From assembly GCA_023362775.1 (NCBI GenBank), contig JALMGJ010000006.1:59363501-59427500 (forward strand): a DNA stretch of 64,000 nt, in the 5' to 3' direction. The notes beneath the pieces were generated by a model that had not been told where the DNA came from, did not search any database, and saw nothing but the letters and a program-made list of their open reading frames with translations. This document shows, piece by piece, positions 1 to 10,643 of the stretch. The stretch's first letter is position 1; every line of letters starts with the position of its first letter. Source of the stretch: Charina bottae. Taxonomy: Eukaryota; Chordata; Lepidosauria; Squamata; Charinaidae. A program made the position numbers and the translations under genes.

Positions 1-54
1 CCGTGCAAAGGACAGAATGGAGAGTTGCAGCAAGAACAAACTGAATATATAGTA

Positions 55-367
55 CAGAGTTTTCCAAACTGTGTTGGGACACGTTAGTGTGTCGGCTGCA
101 GTGTCTGGGTGTGTCGCGGCTGCTGCTGCCTCCAAGCCCTGCCAGGATTCCGCGCAGGTCCTAGTGCCTGCCTTGTGCTTTGCTGCCTCCAAACCTGCTG
201 TGATTCCACGCAGGTCCTAGTGCCTGCCTTGTGCCTTGCTGCCTCCAAACCTGCTGTGATTCTGCACAGGTCCTAGTGCCTCCCTTGTGCCCTGCTGTAA
301 GAGTGTGTCACGAAATGATGCATGTCTAAAAGGTGTGTCACCAACATGAAAAGTTTGGAAAGCTCTG
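55..367. mobile_element. Non-autonomous hAT element, copy 1
   Basis: A 313-bp element with terminal inverted repeats of about 15 bp (left CAGAGTTTTCCAAAC, right GTTTGGAAAGCTCTG). It is flanked by a perfect 8-bp duplication, ATATAGTA, at 47-54 and 368-375. An 8-bp duplication and CAG-type ends are hallmarks of the hAT superfamily. There is no transposase frame, so it must have moved with a transposase supplied elsewhere. Inside are three tandem units of 56-57 bp (about 128-183, 184-240, 241-297) sharing GGTCCTAGTGCCT. The same family recurs at 3094-6500, 10443, 17008 and 21396. Confidence 0.85.
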
Positions 368-475
368 ATATAGTAGTTAGGAGGAACAAGCAAGCTGAAG
401 ACAGATATCAGGCTGTTGGTCCAATTGGGATGCCAAGATATGGGAAACTGTCAACAATCACTGGGCATTGCCACA
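255..475 (+). repeat. Segment duplicated at 17195-17415 (copy 1)
   Basis: This 221-bp stretch covers the right third of hAT copy 1 plus 108 bp of its right flank. It matches 17195-17415 in the same orientation with one difference seen (A at 310, G at 17250). Similarity continues leftward within the hAT element but with more differences. The flank to the left of the element is not shared. Confidence 0.85.
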
Positions 476-3085
476 AGTGGATACTAAAAGCCATTCACCT
501 TCCTTCCTATCATGTGTGCTAAGGCCAAATCTCTGCTTTTGTGTGACCCAGGCATTCTTCTTTCTTTACACAACTGCAGGCTCACGTTTACAGAACCCAA
601 TGCACCCACTTATATATAACAGACCATCAACTCTGTCTTCCTATAAAAACCTTCACTCAAAATGCATAATAATGTTTTTGAAAAGATTGAAAGGATTTAT
701 TTAGCTATTGTACAAAGAAAATATGCCTGATGGAGCTGAATTTGTGAAGCTATCTCATTTCTTCTGTTTAATTGACCAAATCTATTTGGAAGGAGTACAT
801 TAAAATCTACAGTACATTTACTTTATGTAGGACAGACCTGTACCCTTTTCAGTTCCATAGCTTGAGGTACAGCTGACAGGTTTAATTATTCCCCATTTTG
901 CTGCTTCTCATTAGTTTACTTTGAGTTCAGTATGTATTATGACAGGTAAATTGCTCAACACACTGTATTATTTCTAGGATGGTTATTTCTGACATCAACT
1001 ACTTAAAAATAAGAATAATGTTTAGCCTAGTATTCACAAATATTCTTAACTCTCTTGTCCTCCAGTTCCTTTGCCCTAGCATGGTGAAGAATATGGGTAT
1101 ACAATTTAGTGCTACCAGTGATGTGGAACAGTATGTACCTCAATCAAAGTCTACTCTTGAGCTCTTTAAAACTGAATCCCACTTTCTCAAACAATGTGAT
1201 TGACATAAAGGCCAGTTCACATAACCAAATTAGCGCTTTGAGAACATGCACAATTTAGCATGTTTAAGCAGTATTATTCTTTGATATTCTCAGACACCAG
1301 ATCAAAACCAATTCTGTAAGACGGGAATGTTCATTCAACATTATAGTCCTTTGATTGGTTTTCTTGTATGAATTAATCAACTTAGACTGATGCTCTTCCA
1401 AAATAATAAGCATGACCTCCTAAAATTTCCTAGAATGGAGCCCAATACATGTGGAGAAAACCAGATTGGGAACATCCCATATGGCAAACATTTGGTGGTC
1501 TTAGAGAAAGCAATTTTTTTAACAGGAAGAGACCAGAGCACGGTAGCAAAACACAGGCTTTGCATGCAGATGGTTACAGGTCCATTCCATTTTTCCTAGT
1601 TGGTGGGATTTGGGCAACAGTACATTGGCTTGCAAGGTCATCTCTAAATTAGATATCCTAGCTTGCATAAAATAGCAAGAAGGTGATTGGCATAAAACTG
1701 AGCTTTGGTTACAATTCTGATATACTGTCAGCCTTCCCAGGTAGACCAGACAGGAAACACGACCCAGATGAGCTAATTCTACTTTACTGTAAGGCTACAT
1801 TAACAGAATCTTGCAAGTCTGAAAGTACAAATGTCTCACCGTCTCTTTTTACAGCCTGATTAGTTAGGGAGGTTCCTTTCTGAGTTTCTTTCTCTGCCCA
1901 TTATGCAGCTGCGGGCTCCCCTCTCTTATCTGATCGTTCCCTAGGCAGCATCTCTTCCCCCCATCTCCCAAGGTCATTCCAACATACCATTACATATGCT
2001 GGCCAAAATGTCCCAACATTGACCATGCGATCTTTAACTCTAGAGGGAACACTACATGTAATTACAATTACTCAGAAACACTATGTAAAAGCTTAAATTG
2101 ACCAAATCCATTATGGTGGTGGATGTCAGTATCTACGGGCTCTTCTGGTAATGACTATAACATGTGGAGTATTGCAAATTGGAATGTAACAGAACTGAAT
2201 GACGATGATCTGATCTTGTGAAGTGGAGTTGGTAAATACATGCAGGGAAGTAAATGACTAGGTTAAATTATGAATAAAAGAGCTAAAAGGTATGTAAGAA
2301 AGTATGAAATTGTATCATCTAAATTAATATGAGTGTGTATGAAGGTAGGAATTCATAGATAGTTGCACAGTATGCTCCAGTGAAAGGTCATAATTGAGCC
2401 AAGAATGAGATATGGGGGAAAATGCATTATTCTGAATTATTACAATCCAGGGTTCTCATGGGGAATATTCAGCTAAGTGACCTAAATGGATGGATGAGAA
2501 TGAAATGAAAAACTACATAAAAAGTGATTGGGCCATTTAGAGATCCAAGAATGAATAGTAATGACGACCGGTGAGTATTTGCTTAGAAAGTTATCTGTTT
2601 GTTTTGAATACTTGGTTTAATCATTAGTCTATTCATAAATAAGCATGGGAAGGAAAAAATAAAATGCATGATGATTTGATTGTTCATGATGAAAGACTAA
2701 GAGATCTAATGAAGAATACAAGCATGATGAGAGGTACTCAGTGTGAGACAGACTATTATTTGGTCATGTGAAGGGTGGATCTGAACATGAAGAAAAGGAA
2801 AGAAGTAAAAGAAACCAGAGGGACAGTAGAATGAATGCAGGAAGAGAAAATATGAGTCCTGTATGATAAAATATTAAGGAATGAACAGAAGAGAGCCTTA
2901 GGATAAAATATATTGAAGTTGTTCAAACAGACTAGAAAGAATTAAGTTACAGAGTGCCTCAGAAGTGTGTGGAGTTATGCTAATGCGAGTATAAAAAAGG
3001 ATGCTTGGTGAAATGATAAATGCTGTAAATGAGAAAAATGTGTATGACAATGCAGAAAATGAGGATGAAAATACTGAAAAATACT
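476..3085. other. AT-rich sequence with no recognised feature
   Basis: Only short frames are present in both orientations. I see no RNA gene, clear repeat family or exon with good borders. A purine-rich stretch at 2640-2900 might be an old repeat, but nothing in it could be assigned. Confidence 0.6.
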
Positions 3086-3151
3086 GTATAAGACAGAGCT
3101 TTCCAAACTTTTCATGTTGGTGACACACTTTTTAGACATGCATCATTTCGT

Positions 3152-3286
3152 GACACACTCTTACAGCAGAGCATCATTTCGCGACACACTCTTACAGCAG
3201 GGCATCATTTCACGACACACTCTTACAGCAGGGCATCATTTTGTGACACACTCTTACAGCAGGGCATCATTTCGCGACACACTCTT
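3152..3286 (+). repeat. 31-bp tandem repeat inside hAT copy 2
   Basis: Units of 31 bp begin with GACACACTCTTACAGCAG at 3152, 3183, 3214, 3245 and 3276. The last is cut by the LINE insertion, and one or two more units follow the LINE at 6328-6375. A diverged unit precedes them at 3122. Each unit matches the hAT interior around GTGTGTCACGAAATGATGC of copy 1 on the other strand, so the array is a local expansion of element sequence. Confidence 0.85.
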
Positions 3287-6124
3287 GTTTACAGGACAGT
3301 AAACAACAAAGCCCCTCTCATAAGTGAATTAATCACGGAGAGAGGGGCCGACCTGGCGTGTATTACTGAGACCTGGCTGGGCCCAGAGGGAGGGGTAGCC
3401 CTCTCGGAAATGTGCCCAGCCGTATTTCAGGTGTGGCACCAGCCGAGAGACCGGGGCAGGGGAGGAGGGGTGGAAGTTATCATCAGAGAGTCTTTGATGG
3501 CTTTCAGGGGCCTTGCTCCACAAGTATCCGGATGTGAGACCCTGTTTTTCAAGTTGGGTGCCCGTGAACAGTTGGGAGTGTTGCTATTGTACCAGCCTCC
3601 CTGCTGCGTAGCAACCTCCCTGCCTGAGCTGCTGGAGGCCGTCTGGGGGTTGGCGGTGGAGTTCCCCAGGCTTATGGTCTTGGGGGATTTTAACCTGCCG
3701 TCCCTGGGACGTGCCTCGGAAGCAGCTCGGGAGTTCATGGCTACCATGACAGCCATGGGCCTGTCCCAAATTATTCGGGACCCGACTCGAGACAGTGGAC
3801 TCACCCCGGATTTGGTTTTCTTGTCAGAGCAATGGCAAAGTGACCTGAGGGGAAAGTTAGAACTATTCCCATTGTCATGGTCAGATCACGTCCTGATTTC
3901 CTTAAGATTCTCTTATGCCGCCCCACTCCGCAGGGAGGCAGGACCTATTCGATTGGTCCGCCCCCGGCGACTTATGGACCCAATGAGGTTTCAGAGGGAG
4001 CTGGGGGTAATACCTGAAGATCTGCTGCACGGTCCAGCGGAGGCATTGGCTGCAGCCTGGAACAGGGAGGCAGCCAGTGCCTTGGACAGGACCGTGCCGA
4101 TGCGACCTCTCCAACCCCATTCGACCCGTCAATCCCCGTGGTTTACGGAGGAGTTGAGGGTCTTGAAGAGGGTGAAGAGACGTCTAGAGCGCCGCTGGAG
4201 AAAAACGAAGGCGGAATCGGACCGAACACAATCTAGAGCCGCTATTAAGGCCTACCTTGTGGTGGTAAGAGCGGCAAAACGTGAATATTTCTCCGCCCTT
4301 ATTGCATCCGCAGAATGCCGTCCGTCGGCCCTGTTCAAGATTACTCGATCTCTCTTGGGTAGGGTGGTATCGACCACCCACCTGCAGGGCCATGAGGAAG
4401 AGTTTGCTGAGCATCTGCAGGATAAAATCGCTCGGATTCGGTCTAAGTTGGACTCCATGCGTGAAATGCAGTCTGGGGAGATGCCGGGAGAATGGTCTTG
4501 CCCTGTTATCTGGGAACGATTTGATCCTGTTGGACCTGAGGAAGTGGACAGGATCTTTCGAATTGTTAATTCCACCACATGTGATTTAGATCCCTGCCCT
4601 TCCTGGCTGGTGAAATCAGCCAGGGAGGTGACATGTGGATGGGTCCAGGCCATGATTAATACATCCTTGGCGGAGGGGGTGGTTCCAACTGCCTTTAAAG
4701 AGGCACTGGTGCACCCCCTCCTCAAGAAGCCAGCCCTGGACCCTACCATCCTGGACAATTTTCGTCCAGTCTCCCACCTCCCCTTTTTGGGAAAGGTGGT
4801 TGAGAAAGTGGTGGCGTTGCAACTTCAAAGGACCCTGGATGAAGCGGATTATCTAGACCCTTTTCAGTCAGGTTTCAGGCCGGGATATGGGACGGAGACT
4901 GCATTGGTCGCGCTTACCGATGATCTCTGGCGGGAGCGGGATGGTGGTAGTGCATCCATCCTTGCTCTCTTGGATCTCTCAGCGGCATTCGATACCATCG
5001 ACCATGGTATCCTGTTGGGGCGGCTTAGGGAGTTGGGGGTGGGCGGCGTAGTTTTGCGCTGGTTCACCTCCTTCCTCCGAGGCTGATCCCAGTCGGTGGT
5101 AATAGGTGAGGAGAGATCTGACCCTCGGCCCCTCTTGTGTGGGGTGCCACAGGGTTCGGTTCTCTCTCCTCTCCTATTTAACATCTACATGAAACCGCTG
5201 GGCGAGGTCATCCGACACCATGGGATGAGGTATCATCAGTATGCGGATGATACTCAATTGTATATCTCCATCCCTGGTGAAGTAAGTGATGCAGTGACAA
5301 CCCTGTCCCAGTGCCTGGGGGCTGTGAGGGCCTGGATGGGGAACAACAGGCTACAATTGAACCCTAGCAAGACCGAGTGGCTGTGGATTGATGGCCTAGC
5401 GTCTTCTGGGAAATTATCATCTTTGGTTCTTGATGGGGTAGCACTGCCCCATTCGGAACCGGTGCGCAACTTGGGGGTCCTTCTAGACTCACGACTCCTG
5501 CTCGAAGAGCAGGTGGCAGTCGTGGCTAGGAGGGCTTTCGCACAACTTCGGTTGGTGCGCCAGTTGCGCCCATTCCTGGATCGCGACGCCCTCCGAACAG
5601 TCACTCATGCTCTTGTCATCTCCCATGTAGATTATTGCAATGCGCTCTACATGGGGCTACCCTTGAAGACTATCCGGAAGCTTCAGCTAGTGCAGAATGC
5701 GGCCGCGCGAGCAATTTTGGGTGCACCAAAATCTGCACACATAACACCTCTGCTCCGCGAGCTGCATTGGGTGCCGGTTTGCTTCCGGGTACAATTCAAG
5801 GTGTTGGTTATTACCTTTAAAGCCCTACATGGCATGGGGCCAGAATACCTGAAGGACCGTCTTATCCCCATTTTATCGACCCGCCCCACCAGGTCATTCA
5901 GAGAGGGCCTGCTACGAACCCCATCAATTAAAGAATGTCATCGGATGGGGTCTAGGAGGCGGGCCTTCTCTGTGGTAGCGCCCACACTGTGGAACATCTT
6001 GCCCCCAGAGTTGAGGCAGATCTCCTCCCTCCCAACCTTTAGGAAAGAGCTGAAGACCTGGTTCTGCCGCCTGGCATGGGAAGGAGGAAGGGATAGTTCC
6101 TCATGGGGGTGGTTAACTCCTTAA
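3287..6124 (+). pseudogene. LINE endonuclease-reverse transcriptase ORF with one TGA
   Basis: The frame is open from the truncated left edge at 3287 to a TGA at 5084-5086, then continues in the same frame to 6124. It reads as one protein of about 945 codons with a single nonsense codon, plausibly CGA to TGA, a common CpG change. Endonuclease motifs come first: TETWL (catalytic Glu), LGDFNLP (Asp and Asn) and SWSDH (SDH box). The first strand with its Asn is missing. The reverse transcriptase follows with FRPVS, LLDLSAAFDTIDH, GVPQGSVLSPLLFNIY and the catalytic YADD at 5240-5251. The product would nick target DNA and copy its own RNA onto the nick. As it stands it cannot make a full protein. 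No start codon is retained. Confidence 0.85.
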
Positions 6125-6227
6125 TTTATTGTCCTTCGTTTAATTCCATCTCCATCTGGATTTATAATTATTTATTAATTTTATATATTGTACATTGATG
6201 TTTTATCCTGTTTTAATCTATTTTATT

Positions 6228-6285
6228 GTAAACCGCCCAGAGTTCCCCGTTGGGGGAGATGGGCGGTTATATAAATTTAAATAAA

Positions 6286-6300
<15 letters not shown>
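6228..6300 (+). other. Conserved 3' hairpin of the L2/CR1-type LINE
   Basis: ACCGCCCA pairs with TGGGCGGT across a loop containing GTTCCCCGTTGGGGGAG, itself able to pair. The same block followed by ATATAAATTTAAATAAATA recurs at several other loci. By analogy with other LINEs this is likely the structure that the reverse transcriptase binds to start copying. Confidence 0.55.
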
Positions 6301-6326
<26 letters not shown>

Positions 6327-6508
6327 AACACTCTTACAGCAGGCCATCATTTCGCGACACACTCTTACAGCAGGGAACAAGGCAGGCACTAGGACCTGTG
6401 TGGAATCCTGGCAGGGCTCGGAGGCAGCAGCGGTCGCGACACACCCAGACACTGCAGCCGACACACTAACGTGTCCCGACACACAGTTTGGAAAGCTCTG
6501 GTATAAGA

Positions 6509-8363
6509 TGTATATAGAAAACACATTATAATATAGTTGCAATGCAGAAAATGAGGATGAAAATACTAAAAAAGTACTAAAATAGTTGCAAGGAACCTAG
6601 TCAAAGAAATGTTAAGACTGACTGAATTTAATTTTGCATGTGCAGATTTTCTGTACCTAGAGACAAGAGATGCAGAAAGACACTCAGAACCTTCAAGAAC
6701 TTCAAATTGTGAAGTTCTCTACAAAGTTGCATATTTCCATGAAAAACAGACCGTATGGCAGCTGCCTGGCTTGATATATGCTGGTAAACATGACATCTAT
6801 TTTCCTTCACACACAAGTACCCAGTCTGCTCAGGCAGCCCATGAAAGCCTTCAATACAGTCAACAAAGGTCTCCAAAAGCTGTAACTAAATAGTTATGTT
6901 TCATGTAACCGAGTGAGTAAATTATTAAATACATGAATGGGGAGTAATCATATGAATCATACCTAATTTTACTTGAATGTAAAACCTAATGAAATGAAAT
7001 ATAACTTTTGTCTTGGTCTCACCCACTGCCATTGGAAGGTTCAGTGCAGTCTCTGCCTGGAAGTAGTTGCAAGGCTGTGCTTTATGGCACCGTATGCATT
7101 CTTTATGCTGAGAAATGATTGGCAAATTAAATTATTCAATATCCTTTCTTCCAATGAGGGTGGAGTTGAGGAATAAGGACATTACACTTTCCATCTAATG
7201 CAGTTGGTCTAATGGGCTTGTGACAGATATTTTGCTGTTGCAACTGAACATGGGTGAGTTAGGCAGGGCTTAGTACTTGATACTATCTCTGTTCCACTCT
7301 TTTCCATGGGTTCTTTTATGCATAATCTTTCTGCATTTAATTATGTTCAGCAAAAAGAAAAGAAAACTGTTAATATATGTAAATATATGTTGCAGTATAT
7401 TTAAATGTGAAAGTGTCAATAATATAGAATGCGAAGTCTCTTCATTAATGTTATGCGTTGATCTAAATTGATTTTATTTAACTCTCATATGAGTAACTTA
7501 ATAAATGCAACATTAATTATTATCTGTTATGTCTTGCAGTACTTTTCGTGCTGCCACTGGGGGAATTTTACCCCTGCAAGATGGAAGATAATTTCCTTCC
7601 ACCAAAGATATATTGAACAAGTTATACTCAGCTGCAATAAGATTGTGCTTCTGAATCATTTTGGCATTCAACCAAAATCAAAAAGTGTAGTTCTAATAAT
7701 TTAAAGTGCAATTATCATTTTCCTAATATAAAATGAATGGAGAAGTCACCTTTTGAAAGGTTTTTAATGCTTTTTTTTCTTTTTGGCTTTCTACATTTTT
7801 AGGTTCAACTCTAGGGAACACTTCATGGTATAATTATTTTGTAGGGTACTTGAACATTTGTTTCACCTCAGGAAGTCATTATCACTGCATTCCTCAATGT
7901 TCACTAAGCAGAGGACTGCATAGTGGTAGATGCTATAATCAGTCCCATTACAGCACATAAAATTTAGGGGCCCCTTTTTGTTGTTGTTGTTCCCAATACA
8001 GATTGCTAAACTGCATCAGTGTATTTTATTTTGATCTAGTACTCTCAAAATGAAAGACTGACATCTTGAAATAAAAATGATTTCCAGAAAACATCAGTAC
8101 AGATTGCCTGGTTCGGGGGGGGGGGGGCATGGAGGGGTAGGAAGAGTTGTTATTAAGGTACATTTTCCTCATCAGTAGAATACCTACAGATATAAAGGCT
8201 TATTTCCCTGAATTCTACAAATGTTCACTTCCAGCTGCATTTAAATATTTATAGTGTCCCAATTTTCCATATTTGGCTTCAAGACAGTTACTTTGGATTT
8301 ATGAGCAAGAGAAGCATGCATAAACTATGAGAGGAAGCATCTCACAAATTAAGATAATTACAC
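6509..8363. other. AT-rich sequence with no recognised feature
   Basis: Only short frames in both orientations. The 6541-6575 stretch partly repeats 3053-3080 (GCAGAAAATGAGGATGAAAATAC), which lies on the other side of the hAT insertion and may mark a local duplication. Confidence 0.55.
8115..8127 (+). repeat. G13 homopolymer
   Basis: A run of 13 G in an AT-rich setting. Such runs are prone to slippage and to sequencing error. Confidence 0.9.
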
Positions 8364-8879
8364 TTACTGTGTGCCTGTAGAATTAGAAATTAAAAAAATA
8401 GGACTGTTGTCTTGGGGCATCATAAAAAGGACACTGATGAGGACATGAGCAAGAGTTTCTACCTCCCTGGATCCACAAGGGCAAAGTCTCTGTAAAAAAG
8501 GAGTCCCATGAAATCTGCCTGCCAGCAGTGCTGAAGGGAGGGCATCAAAGCGGGCTCTGGAAAAGGCCCATCTATATTTGCTTAGGGTTAAAATGTATAG
8601 ATACCCTGCAGTAAAGGGTTTGCGGCTATCTAGAATTTGACGATAGAATTCGGGAGCACTCATAATATCATTTTGGTGATCAATGTCCCTAATTCTTTCT
8701 TTTACTATTGATTTGGCCTTCTCCAGGGTTAATTGGCCTAAATATTCAGGAGAGAGGCCAAGACTGCAAAGTTCTTTTGTACAGGTATGGTGCCAATGAG
8801 ATTGGTAGATGTCTGACAACAGCAGAGGTATCAGGCCTGTAGGGTCAACCATGATTTTGAGTCCTGAAGTTAGATTCAT
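8364..8879 (-). pseudogene. LINE ORF C-terminal relic, copy A
   Basis: A minus-strand frame of 171 codons with the signature AFSRARFDALPSALLAGR followed by LCPCGS and ETLAHVL. This looks like the C-terminal, cysteine/histidine-rich part of a non-LTR retrotransposon protein, downstream of the reverse transcriptase. The final cysteine expected after the His appears lost. A second relic with the matching ETLAHILLYC stretch lies on the same strand at 51350-51735. No reverse transcriptase or 3' tail is preserved. I cannot name the LINE clade. It could be the tail of a CR1, RTE or R4-like family. Confidence 0.5.
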
Positions 8880-9379
8880 TCACAGCTAAGGTGCTGTCTT
8901 CATTTCTGCAATGCAATTTTCTACTTGCATTTTGCAGTTAATGATGATTCATAGGTTCATTAAATATCAAAGTGCAAAACCTATCTGGATGAAATCTTTA
9001 AAGGCCACATGAACCCATAGATCTATTAATTTTGAGGCTGTTGGTTTCTTTTACTTCATTTGCTTTACAATAGGTCAATGCCGATATAATCCATATATAA
9101 CTATTCTTAACCTCCTGCTCTTGTTTTCGATCCACCAGTTAACAACTACTCTTTAACAAATGAAAAATCACTTTTCAACTCATATATTTCATACTTTGGC
9201 AGAATATGTAGAACACACAGCTCAGTGTCACACTTAATTTCAGCCAGTGACCTTTTAGTTTTTCCTTAGTCATTGCCTGAAATACTCACAAGTTCCAAGT
9301 CCATCCTTTCTTTCATAGAATTATTATACTGAATTTTATGATATTTATATTTATATATTTATATTTATATTGGTGCATG

Positions 9380-9493
9380 GGTAGGTGCATGGGTAGCTGG
9401 GGATGGTGACGGCCGACAGAAAGCTCTGGCGTGGACTGGTCCATGAAGTCACGAAGTCGGAAACGACTGAACGAATAAACAACAAACAACAAA
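9380..9493 (+). mobile_element. Bov-B LINE 3' end fragment
   Basis: About 110 bp matching the 3' end of the Bov-B copy at 55169-57199, here on the plus strand. It encodes the last residues (ADRKLWRGLVHEVTKS) and the terminal CGACTGAACGAATAAACAAC block. It is strongly 5'-truncated. A 13-bp direct repeat GGTGCATGGGTAG sits just upstream at about 9371-9396. Confidence 0.75.
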
Positions 9494-9499
9494 TGGCTA

Positions 9500-10442
9500 G
9501 GTCTGAAAACGAAATAAAAATCAGGCCCTGCTTTTTGCTATACTTTAAATGTGCATGCCAAATTATTTATTTCTGGTATTTCTTTCCACTGCTTGGCTTG
9601 TATATTTGCATTAGACAAGGACCAAAATTCATGCCTTAATCATTAAGGCTTAATGGATTATAGGGAAGTGTTTCAATTTCAGAAAATTCCAGTTTCAGAA
9701 CAGGCATTCAGAGCACCCCAAGTTCGAAACAAACATGTATTTCAAGGGGCTGGAACCTTCAGGGAAAAAAAATGCTCATTTCAAATAGTGGGATTTCAAC
9801 TTTTCTGATTATTGTGAGTACTGCAATCAAGCTGTTCTGTGACTTGTAACTAGGCTGCTTTTATCCCCAAATTAATAGCTGCTACTGGTTTTGATTAGAT
9901 GGAATGATGTGAAGGTGGAGTATTGAGAGGTGATCAGCAGTTCAGCACCTGGACAGAGATTGCTAATAGCTGCATCCCTGCCAACCTGCCACTAAGTTGT
10001 TGCTGTATTGTTTTCTTTTGTTTTGAATTCTTTGCTATGAGGAAGTTAGAGTTTAGACGGGTTGTGCATCTATCATACCGTATTATGTTCCTTTTGCAGA
10101 CAAATGATGCAAAAATATGTACACGTGCAAATGAATGCACTACAATGTTTCACATCCAAGAGTTGCTCATGTTTTATGGTTATTTAAATGCAAAGACTAC
10201 TACCACAACGCTGGTTTGTTGAGTTTTGGTGTGCATGTGCACACCATCACTAACAAGATGAACTGTAATAAACCCTTTTTATTATGGAAAAGAAAGAATA
10301 GATTGAGTCACCAGCATTAGCCACATGCAACAAACCTTGATAATGGTAAGGATACAATATTGATAAATTTTAGCACAATTTGGCCAGCATATCAGAAGTG
10401 CAACCCAAACCCAGTTTTACACTAAGCATGTTCACTATATTC
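9500..10442. other. No recognised feature
   Basis: AT-rich sequence with short chance frames only. No clear repeat or RNA gene seen. Confidence 0.55.
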
Positions 10443-10643
10443 CAGAGCTTTCCAAACTTTTCATGTTGGTGACACACTCTTACAGCAGGGCATCATTTCG
10501 TGACACACTCTTACAGCAGGGCATCCTTTCGCGACACACTCTTACAGTCCGCAGAAATCCCAGAAACCCCACCCCCCACCCCCCCGGTCCCCGGGTATAA
10601 ATATCCAAATGGCCCTTGGCAGAAAAAAGGTTCCCCACTCCTG
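10443..10643. mobile_element. Chimeric remnant of two hAT elements
   Basis: The left edge (CAGAGCTTTCCAAAC at 10443) and two 31-bp units belong to the hAT family of copies 1 and 2. The right part, after a C-rich stretch at 10565-10590, ends in GGTTCCCCACTCCTG at 10643. Read on the minus strand that resembles the CAGGGGTGGGGAACC-type terminus of another hAT family. No matching 8-bp duplication flanks the composite (CTATATTC against TGTTAGTC). Neither element is complete. Confidence 0.6.

Larger units (their letters stand above)
3287..6327 (+). mobile_element. 5'-truncated young L2/CR1-type LINE
   Basis: A 3.04-kb non-LTR retrotransposon inserted in hAT copy 2. The duplicated target ACACTCTT is at 3279-3286 and 6328-6335. 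It holds an apurinic-type endonuclease and reverse transcriptase frame (3287-6124), a 200-bp 3' UTR and a tail of AAAT repeats. Just before the tail are complementary arms ACCGCCCA and TGGGCGGT. Shortened relatives of this 3' end are scattered through the window. The 5' end is lost inside the endonuclease domain, as is usual for target-primed insertion. L2/CR1 assignment rests on reverse-transcriptase motifs and on the 3' end. The near-intact frame argues for a recent insertion. Confidence 0.85.
3094..6500 (-). mobile_element. hAT element copy 2, split by a LINE
   Basis: A hAT copy in reverse orientation to copy 1. The ends are CAGAGCTTTCCAAAC at 3094 and GTTTGGAAAGCTCTG ending at 6500. A perfect 8-bp duplication, GTATAAGA, lies at 3086-3093 and 6501-6508. 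The element itself is only about 370 bp (3094-3286 and 6328-6500); the rest is an L2/CR1-type LINE that landed inside it. Its body carries a 31-bp tandem repeat not expanded in copy 1. Confidence 0.9.

Noticed and set aside
2640..2900. Purine-rich stretch with a faint resemblance to a Bov-B C-terminus (FGHV-like)
   Set aside because: Too short and too diverged to separate from chance.
3152..3286. Regular 31-bp direct repeats resembling a CRISPR array
   Set aside because: The units abut with no unique spacers, lie inside a hAT transposon and are in vertebrate DNA.
4252..4758. 168-codon minus-strand frame inside the LINE
   Set aside because: Shadow of the plus-strand reverse transcriptase ORF; no recognisable protein motifs.
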